Below, piece after piece: positions 17,057 through 25,237 of a stretch of 64,000 bases of DNA. The first letter of the stretch is position 1, and every line of letters begins with the position of its first letter. Position numbers and translations under genes: made by a program. A model generated the notes under the pieces. That model ran no database searches and had not been told where the DNA came from. It saw nothing but the letters and a program-made list of their open reading frames with translations. The stretch is taken from assembly GCF_018555385.1 (NCBI RefSeq), contig NZ_JAFEJS010000012.1:1-64000 (forward strand), in the 5' to 3' direction. The DNA is from Bifidobacterium santillanense (GTDB lineage Bacteria > Actinomycetota > Actinomycetes > Actinomycetales > Bifidobacteriaceae).

Positions 17057-19603
17057 ATGATCATGCGTTTCCTCCACATGGACCGATGGGGCCAGCCCCT
17101 CGCGGACGGCCAGCTCCACGACGTCGTCAAGGCGTCGCGCGAGCTCGGCACCGACGGCACCAACACCCTCACCATCACCACCGGCACCCCGGTCGATCAG
17201 GGCGACATCATCGCCTACAGGGACAAGAGCGGCGTCTGGCGCGAACACAGCGTCAGCGTGCCCGAACAAGTCCATGACACGGCCGGCAAACCCTACTGGC
17301 AGGTCACCGCCCCCACCATCCTCAACGAACTCAGCCTCAAAGGCATCGACCGATACAAGCTCAACGGGGGAGCACAGGGCGCGCTCGCGTACTGCCTCGA
17401 CCAAACCCGCTTCAAGGTCGGCAAGGTCGAGTCCAACGGCGCGAACACCGCCGACCTCGACATCTCGCAGACCAACGCCCTCGACATGCTCCAGCAGATC
17501 GCCAACACCTACGATCTGGAGATCGAGGAAACCTGCGAGCCGGACGAGACCGGCACGCGCATCGTGAACCGGACCGTGAACCTTCTGGCCTCGACCGGCG
17601 ACATGCTCGGCCGGCGCATCGAATGGGGGCGCGACCTGACCGGCGTCAGGGTAGCCACCGACAGCCGGCGTCCGATCACCCGCCTGTACGTGTACGGCAA
17701 GAGCAAGATCGGCGCCGACGGCAACACCAGCGACGACAAGGTCAGCATCGACACCGTCAACAACGGCAAGAAGTACATCGACGTCACCGACCCCGCACTG
17801 CTGAAGCTCTACGGGCGCCCCGGCCCCAACGGGGAAATCCTCCCCTCCGAGGGCTTCATCGAATACGACTCCGACGACCCCGCCACCCTATTGCGTTTGG
17901 GCAAGGCCCAGCTCACCAAGTGGAGCACCCCGTCGGTCACCTACGAGATCAACAGCATCCAACTCGAACAGGCCGGTCAGGGCGTCAAGGGCATCGGCAT
18001 CGGCGACACCATCCAAGTCGTCGACCGCCTCTTCCCGACCCCGCTGCGCATCAGTGCGCGCGTCCTCAAGATCGAGGAAGACCTGCTCGAATCCGCCAGC
18101 GGCACCACCCTGACGTTCGGCAACGTGACCCCCAGCTTCACGAAGACCAACAAACAGGTCCAGAACACCGTGCAGCAACTATGGTCCCATTCGGGCGTCT
18201 GGGACGATGCCGCCAACCTCACCGGCCCTTACTTGGACGGCGTCATCAACGGCCTCAACGGCAAGATGAACCAGACCGGCGGCTATACGTACCTGAAGCC
18301 CAACGAGGGCATCATCGTCTACGACAAGCCCCTACGCGCCGATGGCAGCGACCGGGACGCCACGATGGCAATCCAGATCGGCGGCGGCTACTTCCGCATC
18401 GCCAACGGCCGGAAGAGCGACGGCACGTGGGCATGGCGGACGATGGGCACCGGCGCCGGCCTCGTCGCCGACACCATCGTCACCGGCATCATCCAAGGCG
18501 GCAGCAGCTACTTCAATCTGGACACCGGCGAGATCAACTTCACCAGCGGCATCATCCACAACAACGCCAACACCGTCAGCATCAACCTCAACACCGGCGA
18601 AGTCATCCTCAAACGAGGCCGCATCACCGACGGCGCCGGCAACACATGGGACCTCACGAGCGGCGGCGGCATCCAGATCACCGACGGCACCATCCGCATC
18701 AGCGGCTACGTCGACGGCAAATGGACCACCACCACCATCGACGCCAGCGGCTTCCACGTCACCGGCTCAGGTGGAGACGCCGGCACCATGACCGACTACA
18801 ACGGCAACGTCAGCCTCAGAGGCAACACCATCGGCCCCGACGACAACAACTACCTCACCGTAGGCGGCAGCAACGCCATGAAACTCGTCTCCAGCGGCCG
18901 AGAACTCTTCACCATCGCCGGAAGCACCAGCTACTCAAGCCTCTTCCGCGCCAGCGCCCTCGGCAACAACCCCTTCCTCGAAGTCGGCGACGACCCACAA
19001 GGCCAATCCGGCAGCACCGTCCTCCACACCGCCAGCGGCCAAGACTACCCATGCGTCGGCATCAGCCCAACCGCCTGCTACATGCTCCTAACCGGCAACA
19101 GCTACCTCGTCGCCAGCGACTCAGGATGGGCCGGAGTACGCGGCATCGAAATGGGCAACCACGGATACCACGTCTACGCCACCGACGACAGCATCCAACT
19201 ACTCACCCCAAGCCACAACGCCCGCATCGACGTCACCAACAACTACAGCGCCATCGTCTACAGCAACTACCACGTCATGGTCAGCGCCGACGGCGTCGGC
19301 ACCGTCACCAAAGCCGCCAGCGCATCAACCGCCAGCACCAACGTCCTCGACACCAAACTCATGGCGCTCGCCGACGACGGGCTCGACCTCGACAGCCCCG
19401 ACGCCTACACGAGCATGCCGGCCGGCATCGAGGAAATCCCGCTCGGCAAGCTCCACGACGTGCTCAGGCTGCTCGTGGACGGCGACACCGCCGGGGCAAA
19501 GACGCTGCTCGACCAATACGAGAGCGAACAGAAGGTGTGGACCCAAGCCGACTACGACCAAATGGACATCCCCGTCCCATCGGCGTCGTTGTCCCTGAAG
19601 TAA
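17057..19603 (+). CDS. Tail-tip / prophage endopeptidase-like tail protein (Tal)
   Basis: 848 aa. Residues about 1-390 match the gp27-like hub and Prophage_tail/ReqiPepy6 Gp37 family of tail-associated proteins at the tail tip. Residues about 390-700 are Gly/Asn/Thr-rich β-helix-like repeats (NLDTGEINF, NLNTGEVIL), suggesting a fibre that contacts the cell wall. The C-terminal 80 residues are helical and acidic. Peptidase activity cannot be shown from sequence. The start ATG at 17057 follows TAAGG; an ATG at 17063 is also possible. Confidence 0.8.
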   Translation: MIMRFLHMDRWGQPLADGQLHDVVKASRELGTDGTNTLTITTGTPVDQGDIIAYRDKSGVWREHSVSVPEQVHDTAGKPYWQVTAPTILNELSLKGIDRYKLNGGAQGALAYCLDQTRFKVGKVESNGANTADLDISQTNALDMLQQIANTYDLEIEETCEPDETGTRIVNRTVNLLASTGDMLGRRIEWGRDLTGVRVATDSRRPITRLYVYGKSKIGADGNTSDDKVSIDTVNNGKKYIDVTDPALLKLYGRPGPNGEILPSEGFIEYDSDDPATLLRLGKAQLTKWSTPSVTYEINSIQLEQAGQGVKGIGIGDTIQVVDRLFPTPLRISARVLKIEEDLLESASGTTLTFGNVTPSFTKTNKQVQNTVQQLWSHSGVWDDAANLTGPYLDGVINGLNGKMNQTGGYTYLKPNEGIIVYDKPLRADGSDRDATMAIQIGGGYFRIANGRKSDGTWAWRTMGTGAGLVADTIVTGIIQGGSSYFNLDTGEINFTSGIIHNNANTVSINLNTGEVILKRGRITDGAGNTWDLTSGGGIQITDGTIRISGYVDGKWTTTTIDASGFHVTGSGGDAGTMTDYNGNVSLRGNTIGPDDNNYLTVGGSNAMKLVSSGRELFTIAGSTSYSSLFRASALGNNPFLEVGDDPQGQSGSTVLHTASGQDYPCVGISPTACYMLLTGNSYLVASDSGWAGVRGIEMGNHGYHVYATDDSIQLLTPSHNARIDVTNNYSAIVYSNYHVMVSADGVGTVTKAASASTASTNVLDTKLMALADDGLDLDSPDAYTSMPAGIEEIPLGKLHDVLRLLVDGDTAGAKTLLDQYESEQKVWTQADYDQMDIPVPSASLSLK

Positions 19604-19613
19604 AGGAAAACCA

Positions 19614-21497
19614 ATGGCAGACAAGCTCAACGACTACAAGGCCATCACGCTGCGCTGCGACACCGCGTCCGACTACATGCCGCAGATCGCGGCCGTGACC
19701 GGCGACCGCAACGGGCGAGTCGTCCGCGCCGTCCTCACCAACGGCGGCAAGGACGTCGACCCCGAAGGTATCACCGCACGACTGCTCTACGACCCCGAGC
19801 CGGACAACCCGAAGGTGTTCGGCGACCGAATCACCATGACCCCCGTCACGGGGGCGGCCACCGCGACCTTCGAGGCGCCCATCCCATCCAGCGCCATCCA
19901 GTCCACCGGCAAGAAGACGCTCGGCCTCCAGTTCACCCAGAACGATGGCAAGGCCAACGAAAGCACCGTCGTCACCCGCCCCTTCACGCTCTACGTCGAG
20001 TCCGGCGTCCTCAAGGTCACCTCGGGCGACGCCGCCGGCGAGTTCGAGGAAGCCGTGCGCCGAGCCGAGGCCGCGCGAGATCAGGCCGAGGTATCCGCCG
20101 CGAACGCCGCCGACAGCGAGAAACTGGCCGCCCAGCACCTCGCCGACATCGGCACCAGCAAGGAAGAGGCCGCAGCAAGCGCCGCCGCGGCCCTCGCCTC
20201 GCAGAACGCCGCCAAGGCATCGCAGGACGCGGCCAAAACGAGCGAGACCAACGCCAAGGCATCGGAAGCCGCAGCCGCCACCAGCGCAAGCAACGCGGCC
20301 GACTCGGCCGCCGCGGCCCTTGCCTCGCAGAACGCCGCCAAGGCGAGCGAGGACGCCGCAGCGGCTTCCGCGGCGGCTGCGAAGACCTCCGAGACCAACG
20401 CCAAGGCCAGCGAGACCGCGGCCAAGACCTCCGAGACCAACGCCAAGGCCAGCGAGACGGCCGCGGCCGAATCCGCCGCGCAGGCGGCCGCCAGCGACGC
20501 ACAGGCCGGCCGCTACGCCGATCAGGCCGAGGAATCCGCGACCGACGCCGCCAGCTCGGCCACCACCGCGACCCAAGCCGCCGACAGCGCCACCGCATCC
20601 AAGACCGCCGCCAAGGCATCCGAGGACGCCGCCGCAGCAAGCGCCGCCGAAGCGAAGGCCGCCGTGGACGGCTTCGGCCTCGTCGTCGACCAAACCAACA
20701 CCGTCGCACCCGGCACCAAGGCCAATGTGGCCCTGACCAAGACCGGCCACACCTACCACGCCACGTTCGACATCCCACAGGGCGAACGAGGCGAGAACAC
20801 CGCCGCCATCTCATCGATCACCCTCGAATACACACCCGGCACCGGAACCCCGGACGTCCACGTCGAAGCCGGCGGCACACCCACCGACCGCACCCTCAAG
20901 TTCGTCATGAGCAACCTCGAAGGCGCGGATGGCCACACGCCCCTCGTCAAGATCGGCACCGTCACCACCCTCGACCCCGGAAGCAAGGTCACCGTCACCG
21001 GCACCACCGACGACAACGGCGACGTCACCTTCGACTTCGGCATCCCCCGCGGCGCCGACGGCTCGAACGCCACCGTCACCGCCGGAAACGGCATCACCGT
21101 CACCGACGGCCAAGTCTCCGCCAAAGCCAAGCCGACGGGCGCGCTCGACGTGTCCACCGAAGGCATCGGCGTGAACGTGGACGACACCACCGTCAAGATC
21201 GTGGACAACAAGCTCACCGCCCTCGGCGGCGCCCACATCATCAACGCCACCTTCGCCGTCGCCGACTTCGACGACAACCTCACCGCCACCAAAGCCATCA
21301 CCGGCCTGCAAGCCGTGAACCTCGTCAGCCCCGCCACCACCAGCGTGGACAACGTCGAGACCTACATCAACGCCAACCCGGTCATTCAGGACCACACCGA
21401 CAACCCCGACGTCCCCGACGGCTCGCTGCGCATGATCTGCACCAACGAACCCGACGGACCAATCACCATCCGCATCGCAACCATGAAGGAGAACTGA
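19614..21497 (+). CDS. Baseplate BppU-like fibre with Ala-rich coiled coil
   Basis: 627 aa. Residues 1-135 have the BppU N-terminal β-sandwich that anchors upper baseplate proteins to the tail. Residues about 140-355 are a long Ala-rich coiled coil with repeated AKTSETNAKASE units (heptads). Then comes a collagen-like/β segment (IPQGERGE, IPRGADGSN) and a C-terminal domain shared with the 111-aa protein at 12190. Its stop overlaps the start of the DGR target gene (TGATG), so the fibre and the variable protein are translated together and may form one receptor-binding assembly. Confidence 0.8.
   Translation: MADKLNDYKAITLRCDTASDYMPQIAAVTGDRNGRVVRAVLTNGGKDVDPEGITARLLYDPEPDNPKVFGDRITMTPVTGAATATFEAPIPSSAIQSTGKKTLGLQFTQNDGKANESTVVTRPFTLYVESGVLKVTSGDAAGEFEEAVRRAEAARDQAEVSAANAADSEKLAAQHLADIGTSKEEAAASAAAALASQNAAKASQDAAKTSETNAKASEAAAATSASNAADSAAAALASQNAAKASEDAAAASAAAAKTSETNAKASETAAKTSETNAKASETAAAESAAQAAASDAQAGRYADQAEESATDAASSATTATQAADSATASKTAAKASEDAAAASAAEAKAAVDGFGLVVDQTNTVAPGTKANVALTKTGHTYHATFDIPQGERGENTAAISSITLEYTPGTGTPDVHVEAGGTPTDRTLKFVMSNLEGADGHTPLVKIGTVTTLDPGSKVTVTGTTDDNGDVTFDFGIPRGADGSNATVTAGNGITVTDGQVSAKAKPTGALDVSTEGIGVNVDDTTVKIVDNKLTALGGAHIINATFAVADFDDNLTATKAITGLQAVNLVSPATTSVDNVETYINANPVIQDHTDNPDVPDGSLRMICTNEPDGPITIRIATMKEN
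20382..20458 (+). repeat. Tandem repeat inside the coiled-coil fibre gene
   Basis: An identical 35-bp block occurs at 20382-20416 and 20424-20458. The 42-bp period equals 14 codons, or two heptads, so gain or loss of units would change fibre length without breaking the coiled coil. Confidence 0.85.
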
Positions 21498-22867
21498 TGG
21501 TAGTCATCCAAACCCTCTACGGCTCGTTCAAACCCGCCGTACCAGTCACCGGCGTCACCCTGAGCAAGACCGCCGCCACCTTGAAGACCGGCGAATCGAC
21601 CGACTTCACCGTCACCGTCGCCCCGGACACCGCCAGCAACAAGCGGTTCACCGTCGCCGTCGACAAGCCCGACCTCGTCACCCTCACCAAGGGCGCCGGC
21701 AGCACGTACACCGTGGCCGCCAAGGAAGGCACGGACGGCGGCACCGCTATCGTCACCGTGACATCCAAGAGCAACCCCGCCGCCACGGCCAAGCTCACCA
21801 TCACCGTGCGCGTCCCCGTCACCGCGATCACCGTCGACAAGCCCACCGTCCAAGGCGACACCAAGACGTCCGTCGATGTCACCTTCACCGTCGCACCGAC
21901 GAACGCGACCGACAAGACCCTCGTCGTCACCTCCAGCGCCCCGACGATCGCCAGTGTGGCCCTCAAGTCCGGTACCACGTACACGATCAGCTACCTCAAG
22001 GGCGGCGAGGCGACCATCACCGCCGCATCCAAGAGCGACCCGACCGTCAAGGCCACCGTCGCCGTCACGGCCATCCAGACCGGACCCACCGACGACGAGA
22101 AGGTCAAGTACTACACCGACAACCTCGCCAAGGCCAAGGCAGGCACCTACGTCGGCAAGGAAATCAAGGCCGGAGTCGAGCTCTTGGAGGGCTGGACGCC
22201 GTTCGACGACACCGGCAAGACCACGCCCGCCGAAATGGTCGCCGCCATCGCCAAGGCCGGCGACGCGAACATCAACGCGATCATCCCCGGCGACTACTTC
22301 ACCATCACCGCCGGCGGCACGACCTACAAGTACGTGTGCAACGGCCGCGATCAGTACTACATCAGCGGCGACAGCACGAACGGCAAGCACCACTTCACGT
22401 TCGTCCCGGACAAACTCTTCCCGACCGCGATGGCCTACTCCACCAGCGGCTCCAACGACTGGAGCTCGTCCACCCTCAAGACATGGATGGAAGGCACCTT
22501 CTACAACTCGCTGCCCACGGCAGTCAAGAACAGCATCATCAGTCTCAAGGTGCCGTTCACCAACTACAACGGCCAGCGCAGCGGCGTCGCGTCCAAGGTC
22601 TTCCCGCCCTCCGAATGGGAAGCGTTCGGCAAGAAGACCTACTCGGCCGAGACCGCGGGCGGCACCCCGCCGAACAACGCCTACGTCGTCCTGTCCCGCA
22701 GCGACGCCAACCGCAAGCGCACCGGCGCCAATAACTGGTACTGGCTACGTTCTGCCCGCTCCGGCGGCACGGACTACGTGCCCTACGTCTACACGGACGG
22801 CACCGCGGACAGCTACGGCGCCTACAGCGCGGACGGTGCTGCCCTGCCCTGCTTCAACCTCGGCTAA
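21497..22867 (+). CDS. DGR target: variable tail/receptor-binding protein
   Basis: 456 aa. Two Big2-type Ig-like domains (about residues 12-100 and 105-195; VTGVTLSKTAA, VTAITVDKPT), a linker, then a C-type-lectin-like (formylglycine-enzyme-like) domain ending in NNWYWLRSAR and the hypervariable tail. Codons 418-452 are the variable repeat, rewritten by the reverse transcriptase. Residues at the 13 AAC positions of the template are R, G, D, Y, Y, Y, D, S, Y, G, Y, S and D here, a Tyr/Asp/Ser/Gly-rich binding surface as in other DGR ligand pockets. Probably binds a variable host surface ligand. Coupled to the BppU-like fibre gene upstream. Confidence 0.92.
   Translation: MVVIQTLYGSFKPAVPVTGVTLSKTAATLKTGESTDFTVTVAPDTASNKRFTVAVDKPDLVTLTKGAGSTYTVAAKEGTDGGTAIVTVTSKSNPAATAKLTITVRVPVTAITVDKPTVQGDTKTSVDVTFTVAPTNATDKTLVVTSSAPTIASVALKSGTTYTISYLKGGEATITAASKSDPTVKATVAVTAIQTGPTDDEKVKYYTDNLAKAKAGTYVGKEIKAGVELLEGWTPFDDTGKTTPAEMVAAIAKAGDANINAIIPGDYFTITAGGTTYKYVCNGRDQYYISGDSTNGKHHFTFVPDKLFPTAMAYSTSGSNDWSSSTLKTWMEGTFYNSLPTAVKNSIISLKVPFTNYNGQRSGVASKVFPPSEWEAFGKKTYSAETAGGTPPNNAYVVLSRSDANRKRTGANNWYWLRSARSGGTDYVPYVYTDGTADSYGAYSADGAALPCFNLG
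22748..22851 (+). repeat. DGR variable repeat (VR)
   Basis: Aligns without gaps to the template repeat at an offset of 629 bp. Eighteen of 104 positions differ; 17 of the template bases are A. The single other change is a silent C/T at 22837. The last 14 bases (22838-22851) are identical and GC-rich, as expected for the initiation of mutagenic homology. Confidence 0.95.
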
Positions 22868-22881
22868 CCGCAGGTTAGCCG
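22861..22881 (+). promoter_or_regulatory. DGR target-site hairpin/cruciform
   Basis: Perfect 9-bp inverted repeat CGGCTAACC/GGTTAGCCG with a 3-nt loop, overlapping the stop codon and starting 10 bp after the VR. In studied DGRs a hairpin just 3' of the VR marks the target for retrohoming; the template copy lacks this sequence. A second perfect 8-bp hairpin (GCCCCGCG/CGCGGGGC, 22887-22908) follows with no T-run. Confidence 0.75.
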
Positions 22882-22929
22882 TCCACGCCCCGCGCCCTAG
22901 CGCGGGGCCTTCCACTGGAGGAAAGCCTT

Positions 22930-23376
22930 ATGAGCGTGCCGGTCGGCAAACGCAAGACAAGCCCACTCGAATGGCAGGTACTCGCCACGGACATCCGCGT
23001 CGAGATCATCCGCCTCATGGGCTCGGAGAAGATCGTGCCCAAGTCCATGCGCTTCACGTTGGCGCTGCCTACGGTGAAGGACGCGCACGCCTTGGTCCGG
23101 TCGGTCATCCACGCCCGCGACGTCTACCCGACCGACCGGCAGGCCTACGAGCTGCGACGCCGGCATCTCATGGACGCCGTCGGCTGGTGCGACGTGCTGG
23201 AGGACGACATGGCCCTGATAAAAGCGATCTGGGACAACACGGACCTCAATAGGTTCGATCGCACCATCGCCCGTCTCGAACGCGAAAAGCTCCTACTCAG
23301 GAACCGTATGGCGGCGGACAGGAAGACCGCGCGCGACAAAGGCTTCCTCCCTCATGACTTGGTTGACGGCCAGTAA
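22930..23376 (+). CDS. avd: DGR accessory variability determinant (Avd-like)
   Basis: 148 aa, basic, all-helical, matching the size and character of Avd, the four-helix-bundle pentamer that binds the DGR reverse transcriptase and template RNA. Position between VR gene and TR is canonical. GGAGGAAAG provides a strong ribosome binding site for the ATG at 22930. Its TAA stop overlaps the left border of the template repeat. Identified by context and fold pattern rather than a signature motif. Confidence 0.85.
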   Translation: MSVPVGKRKTSPLEWQVLATDIRVEIIRLMGSEKIVPKSMRFTLALPTVKDAHALVRSVIHARDVYPTDRQAYELRRRHLMDAVGWCDVLEDDMALIKAIWDNTDLNRFDRTIARLEREKLLLRNRMAADRKTARDKGFLPHDLVDGQ

Positions 23377-23480
23377 CGTTCTGCCAACTCCGGCAACACG
23401 AACAACGTGCCCAACGTCAACACGGACGGCACCGCGAACAACAACAACGCCAACAACACGAACGGCGCTGCCCTGCCCTG
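23377..23480 (+). repeat. DGR template repeat (TR)
   Basis: Non-coding template for adenine-directed mutagenesis. It holds 31 A, 26 of them in 13 AAC codons when read in the VR frame; AAC can change to 15 other amino acids but never to stop. Seventeen of the 31 A differ in the VR. An in-frame TGA starts at 23479, at the right border, so the template itself could not end the protein correctly; the VR-specific 3' end supplies the last residues. Confidence 0.95.
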
Positions 23481-23732
23481 ATTCACCAACCGGATTCATC
23501 CGGCCCCAGCCCAAGTAGCGAAAGCGAACGCAGAGGGATTCTTTGTTGAAGGGGCCGTCAACCATCGCGAAGCCCCTATGGGGCCGAGCGTGAACAAGCA
23601 CCCGGACGGCGCGGGGCGACCCGCTACCGTGCATGGCCGGACACTGCCGCTCGCCGTCGAACCGGCTCCATGCCCACGCGCCTACGCCACCTGACCCCGA
23701 CGGCGCACCGAGATGGCGCCGGGTGCCCTCAT
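23481..23732 (+). ncRNA. DGR RNA spacer between TR and reverse transcriptase
   Basis: No credible gene. In characterised DGRs the transcript from the end of avd through the TR into this spacer folds to bind the reverse transcriptase and primes cDNA synthesis. A small hairpin CCGGA-TTCA-TCCGG lies about 10 nt after the TR. The RNA boundaries are not visible from sequence. Confidence 0.6.
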
Positions 23733-24956
23733 ATGAAAGACCACATGAGCAACCAAGACCGTCGCGAGGCGAGGCGACGCCGCCGCGACGCCAAACGCCA
23801 AGCCAACCGCGAAGCCCGCCAAGCGGAGCACTCGTATGACCGCATCCTCGACCTCAACACCCTCCACAAGGCCGCGCACGACGCGGCCAAAGGCGTCCGA
23901 TGGAAGACCGGCACCCAAGCCTACGAAACCCACCTCATGCGCCAGCTCCTAGCCACCCGCGACAAGCTCGCCACAGGGGAGGACGTCACCATGCCGCTCC
24001 GCAGGTTCGACCTCATGGAACGCGGCAAGCTCCGGCACATCCAAGCCGCCAAGTTCCCCGAGAAGGTCGTCCAGAAGGCCCTCACCACCCAGCTCATCCG
24101 CCCCGTCTACACGCCCTCGTTCACCGCCGGCAACTCGGCGAACATGAAGGGCAGGGGCACCAAGTACGCGATGGACCGACTCAAACGCCAGCTCGTCCGC
24201 CACTACAGGCGATACGGGCGGGACGGCTGGATACTGCTCGTGGACTTCAGCGACTACTTCGGTTCGATACCCCACGAGGGCGTCATCCGGCAGGCCGGCG
24301 AATACATCACGGACCCTCGCACCATGCACCTCGTCCGCCAGCTCGTCGACCGCGAGGACGGCACCCACGGCCTCGGCCTCGGCTCGGAACCCTCGCAGGT
24401 GTTCGCCGTCGCCTACCCCAACCGGCTCGACCATTGGCTCGAACAGCAATCCGGCTGCGAGGCCACCGGCCGGTACATGGACGACACGTATGTGATCGAC
24501 CACGACAAACCACGCCTCGAACACGCCCTAACGCACATCGAGGCCGAAGCCCTGCGACTCGGCATCCAAGTCAACCCCCGCAAAACCAAGATCGTGAAGC
24601 TGTCCCACGGCTTCACATGGCTCAAGAAGAAGTGGACGATCACCGAGACCGGGCGCATCGTCATACGACCCTCGCGCAAGACCATCGTCAGGGAACGCCG
24701 CAAGCTCAAGAAACTCGCCCGCCAAGTGAGCGAGGGGCGCATGAGCATGGTCACCTTCCGCAGCTCCTACGCCTCATGGCGCGGCAGCCTCGACCATCTC
24801 GACGCCCGCCGCTCACAACGATCGATGGACGCGCTCTATCTGGAGCTCTGCGACCGAATCGAGAAAGGAAACCCATGTCAGACCCCTCCACCATCACCGT
24901 CGTCGTCGCCATCATCGGCTCCGGCGGCTTCGGCGCCCTCGTCCCGTGGCTACTGA
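23733..24956 (+). CDS. DGR reverse transcriptase
   Basis: 407 aa. The polymerase motifs are complete: LVDFSDYFGSIPH with catalytic D171; GLGLGSEPSQ with S221-Q222, the SQ motif diagnostic of DGR enzymes in place of QG of other retroelements; and YMDD at 248-251. A very basic N-terminus (residues 6-30) and a basic thumb (RKTIVRERRKLKK) fit RNA binding. It copies the template RNA, misincorporating at A, and the cDNA replaces the VR. Start choice is uncertain: ATGs at 23733 and 23745 are both in frame, with no strong ribosome binding site. Its last 27 codons overlap the next gene in another frame. Confidence 0.93.
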   Translation: MKDHMSNQDRREARRRRRDAKRQANREARQAEHSYDRILDLNTLHKAAHDAAKGVRWKTGTQAYETHLMRQLLATRDKLATGEDVTMPLRRFDLMERGKLRHIQAAKFPEKVVQKALTTQLIRPVYTPSFTAGNSANMKGRGTKYAMDRLKRQLVRHYRRYGRDGWILLVDFSDYFGSIPHEGVIRQAGEYITDPRTMHLVRQLVDREDGTHGLGLGSEPSQVFAVAYPNRLDHWLEQQSGCEATGRYMDDTYVIDHDKPRLEHALTHIEAEALRLGIQVNPRKTKIVKLSHGFTWLKKKWTITETGRIVIRPSRKTIVRERRKLKKLARQVSEGRMSMVTFRSSYASWRGSLDHLDARRSQRSMDALYLELCDRIEKGNPCQTPPPSPSSSPSSAPAASAPSSRGY

Positions 24957-25183
24957 ACAAAGTCGACTCGCACAACCCCATGCGCGACGGCATCCGCATC
25001 CTGCTGTTCCGGGAATTGCAGCAGATACAGCAGGAAACCGTCGCCCGCGGCTCATGCCCGATCGACGACAAGCACACCGCCGAACAGATCTACGACGCCT
25101 ACGCCGCCCTCGGCGGCAACGGCACCGGCACCGCCATGAACGACTACATCCAACACGCGAAAATCCCCGACAACCACGCATAG
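24875..25183 (+). CDS. Small membrane protein of the lysis region
   Basis: 102 aa. One hydrophobic segment near the N-terminus (TVVVAIIGSGGFGALVPWLL, about residues 8-27) then a charged helical part. GAAAGGAA precedes the ATG. It overlaps the end of the reverse transcriptase gene by 82 bp and lies before the endolysin. Possibly a holin-associated or antiholin-like protein; small proteins of this kind are common just before actinophage lysins. Function not established. Confidence 0.65.
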   Translation: MSDPSTITVVVAIIGSGGFGALVPWLLNKVDSHNPMRDGIRILLFRELQQIQQETVARGSCPIDDKHTAEQIYDAYAALGGNGTGTAMNDYIQHAKIPDNHA

Positions 25184-25237
25184 AAGAGACCCGAGCCCGC
25201 CAAACCGGCGGGCTCACTTAGTAGGAAGGAAACCCCT

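Noticed and set aside
23377..23480. Asn/Thr-rich repeat read as a CRISPR or coding microsatellite
   Set aside because: The alignment to the end of the target gene with A-specific differences identifies it as a DGR template.
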